Source: an uncultured Clostridia bacterium
GTDB lineage: Bacteria > Bacillota > Clostridia > Christensenellales > Borkfalkiaceae
Reading direction: 5' to 3'
Length of the DNA stretch: 64,000 nucleotides
Assembly (NCBI GenBank): GCA_947623655.1
Contig: CANQHG010000008.1
Coordinates: 1-64,000, forward strand
Below are positions 62,743-64,000 of the stretch, piece after piece. Under the pieces are notes generated by a model. The model had not been told where the DNA came from, searched no databases, and saw only the letters and a program-made list of their open reading frames with translations. The translations under genes were made by a program, and so were the position numbers. Within the stretch, counting starts at the first letter, position 1, and each line of letters opens with the position of its first letter.

Positions 62743-63759
62743 ATGAGCGATTGGAAAGTGTGGAAGATTGTCGGGCCCAAGGCGCTTTCTTTGAACACGC
62801 AGCCCGCCCCCGCCATTCCCGAAAAACCGTTGCGCGTCCGCGTGACGAAAGTCTTTCTCTCGGGCGTCGACGCGTCTATCTGGCGCGGCGACCTCAAGAC
62901 GCGCTATCCGATCGTCCCCGGGCGCTTCGCCATCGGCATCATCGCCGACGAAACGGAAAGCCAGCTCTTCCCGAAAGGCACGCGCGTCCTTTTGCACACT
63001 TTCCGCCCCCGTCCCTACACGGGAACGGAAAAAATTGATTTCTCGGAGGACGAGTCCGTCGTCTGCGGCCAGACGCAAGACGGGTTTTTGCGCGATTTCG
63101 TCTACGCGGACGCCTGCGATCTCACGCCCGTGCCCGACGTTCTCTCCGACGAAAAGGCGCTCGTCGCCCACTACGTCGCCCTCGCAAAGAGCGCCGTGGA
63201 ATGTCTCGGGCCCTGCAAGGGGAAGCAGATCGCCGTCATCGGCGCAAACGTCATGGGTATTCTCACCTCGCAGCTTCTTCTCTATCTGCAGGCCTCTCCC
63301 ATTCTCATCGATACCGACCCGTCCCGCCTCGCATTTGCCCGCACATGCGGCGTATACTGTACCGTACCCGACGATGAAAACCTCCTCAACGGCGTTGCGA
63401 ACGCCACGGGCGGAAGGCTCGCCTCGGGCGCCATCTACGTCATCGGCGCCTACGGGAACGACCATCAGATCCCCTTTGCGGTCAGCGCGGAGAAATCGAC
63501 GACGGTCTTCTGCGGTTTTGTGCCCGACAACGAGAAGTTCTCCCTCGATTTAGCGCTCCGCAAACAGCTCACCTTGCGCTTCGTGCACAGCGCCACGGAG
63601 TTTGAAACGGCTTTCAACCTGCTCTTTACCCGCGCGGTCGACACGGGCGCGTTCAAGGCGAAGACGATCCCCACCGACGGGCTCGAAACTTTCTTCGCCA
63701 CATACGGCGAGCATCCAGAGCACGACGTCAGCGAAGTCAATATCGTGAGTCTCATATGA
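62743..63759 (+). CDS. Medium-chain dehydrogenase/reductase-family protein without zinc ligands
   Basis: MDR-superfamily protein, 338 aa: a GroES-like N-terminal domain (about 25-130) and a Rossmann domain (about 150-290) with IAVIGANVMGILTSQLLLYLQA and the acidic LIDTD that prefers NAD(H). The catalytic Cys of zinc-dependent alcohol dehydrogenases (in GICGSD) is replaced by LSGVDAS, and the His-Glu of GHE is replaced by PGRFAIG, so zinc chemistry is not expected. The substrate is unknown. AAGGAG precedes the ATG at 62743. Confidence 0.82.
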   Translation: MSDWKVWKIVGPKALSLNTQPAPAIPEKPLRVRVTKVFLSGVDASIWRGDLKTRYPIVPGRFAIGIIADETESQLFPKGTRVLLHTFRPRPYTGTEKIDFSEDESVVCGQTQDGFLRDFVYADACDLTPVPDVLSDEKALVAHYVALAKSAVECLGPCKGKQIAVIGANVMGILTSQLLLYLQASPILIDTDPSRLAFARTCGVYCTVPDDENLLNGVANATGGRLASGAIYVIGAYGNDHQIPFAVSAEKSTTVFCGFVPDNEKFSLDLALRKQLTLRFVHSATEFETAFNLLFTRAVDTGAFKAKTIPTDGLETFFATYGEHPEHDVSEVNIVSLI

Positions 63760-63801
63760 TTACATAGCGCCGTGCGGGGCTGCCCGACGGCGCTTTCCAT
63801 C

Positions 63802-64000
63802 ATGCGGAAACTTCGTTATTTGCTTTGCGGAAAATTATCTTTCGTCTGTCTTTTGCTCGCGCTCCTTGTCGGCGGGCTCTTTCTCACGATCTTTCTCCCA
63901 GCGCTCCTCGCGCCGATCGCGGCCATCGAACGCTTCTTCGCGCTCCTGTGCGCCGTCATCGTCTGTTGCGACGGGACGCCCGCGGAGTATAAGCTCTCCA
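63802..64000 (+). CDS. Probable cardiolipin synthase, N-terminal part
   Basis: Open frame running off the window, at least 66 codons from the ATG at 63802: a basic start (MRKLRYLLCGKLSF), two hydrophobic helices (about 14-35 and 43-55), then CDGTPAEYKLS. Two helices followed by a PxYKLxW-like segment is the layout of the PLD-type cardiolipin synthase N-terminus. The HKD catalytic motifs would lie outside the window, so the call is tentative. It fits the phospholipid gene content of the region. Confidence 0.5.
   Translation, partial: MRKLRYLLCGKLSFVCLLLALLVGGLFLTIFLPALLAPIAAIERFFALLCAVIVCCDGTPAEYKLS

Overview
This window is a stretch of chromosome from a Gram-positive bacterium of the Bacillota, most likely a member of the Clostridia. 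The evidence is the gene order: yqfC-yqfD-phoH-pgpH-ybeY-era, plsX-rnc-smc-ftsY-ylxM-ffh-rpsP-khpA, pyrH-frr-uppS-cdsA-dxr-rseP, and a complete S10-spc-alpha ribosomal supercluster with adk-map-infA-rpmJ. The sporulation genes yqfC and yqfD, zinc-type S14/S4/L31/Adk, a rubredoxin plus flavodiiron pair and a TPP riboswitch before a ThiT-type thiamine transporter fit an anaerobic, spore-forming lineage. The DNA is moderately GC-rich by eye. The genus cannot be named from sequence alone; the order Christensenellales is a guess.

Layout. Almost every gene is on the minus strand, so operons read from high to low coordinates. From low to high: era/ybeY/HD-hydrolase/phoH/yqfD/yqfC (104-5141); a YfbR-like nucleotidase divergent from the TPP-riboswitch-controlled thiT (5340-7395); rseP-dxr-cdsA-uppS-frr-pyrH (7616-13226); a Big2/beta-helix lipoprotein (13342-14406); khpA-rpsP-ffh-ylxM-ftsY-smc-rnc-plsX (14537-24938), repeatedly interrupted by non-coding repeats; a plus-strand MazF-like toxin and an M18 aminopeptidase (25690-27650); the ribosomal supercluster (28643-44812); phospholipid genes psd-pssA and a UPF0104 membrane protein (45135-47931); ysxC-lon; rubredoxin-fprA; rlmD-membrane protein-J-like protein-DUF5685-trpS; thrC; a P-loop protein; prfA, a DUF1385-PrmC fusion and rpmE; and on the plus strand an MDR-family oxidoreductase and the start of a probable cardiolipin synthase.

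How the parts work together. The window is dominated by housekeeping functions: translation (ribosomal proteins, IF-1, RF1 and its methylase, RRF, TrpRS, rRNA modification and maturation), protein export (SecY, Ffh, FtsY, YlxM), chromosome organisation (SMC), isoprenoid and phospholipid synthesis (Dxr, UppS, CdsA, PlsX, PssA, Psd), proteolysis (RseP, Lon, Map, M18) and oxygen/NO defence (flavodiiron protein with rubredoxin). Fourteen or more sigma-A-type promoters can be read directly, most with a 17-base spacer.

The most unusual content is not protein-coding. A family of modular multi-hairpin repeats (called R here, about 180-260 bp) sits between genes that are normally contiguous (smc/ftsY, ftsY/ylxM, ffh/rpsP, secY/adk). 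Its terminal TTCGAA-type palindrome begins 0-5 bases after the stop codon of six different genes. Different copies keep the same hairpins while replacing both sides of a stem together, which indicates selection or propagation of structure rather than primary sequence. A second palindromic family (B, ends like CGCTCATCCTGAG / CTCAGAATGAGCG) is nested inside some R palindromes and has also entered the coding region of rseP, where a 60-bp half-element is duplicated in frame and translated. These repeats are the best candidates for an undescribed system in this window.
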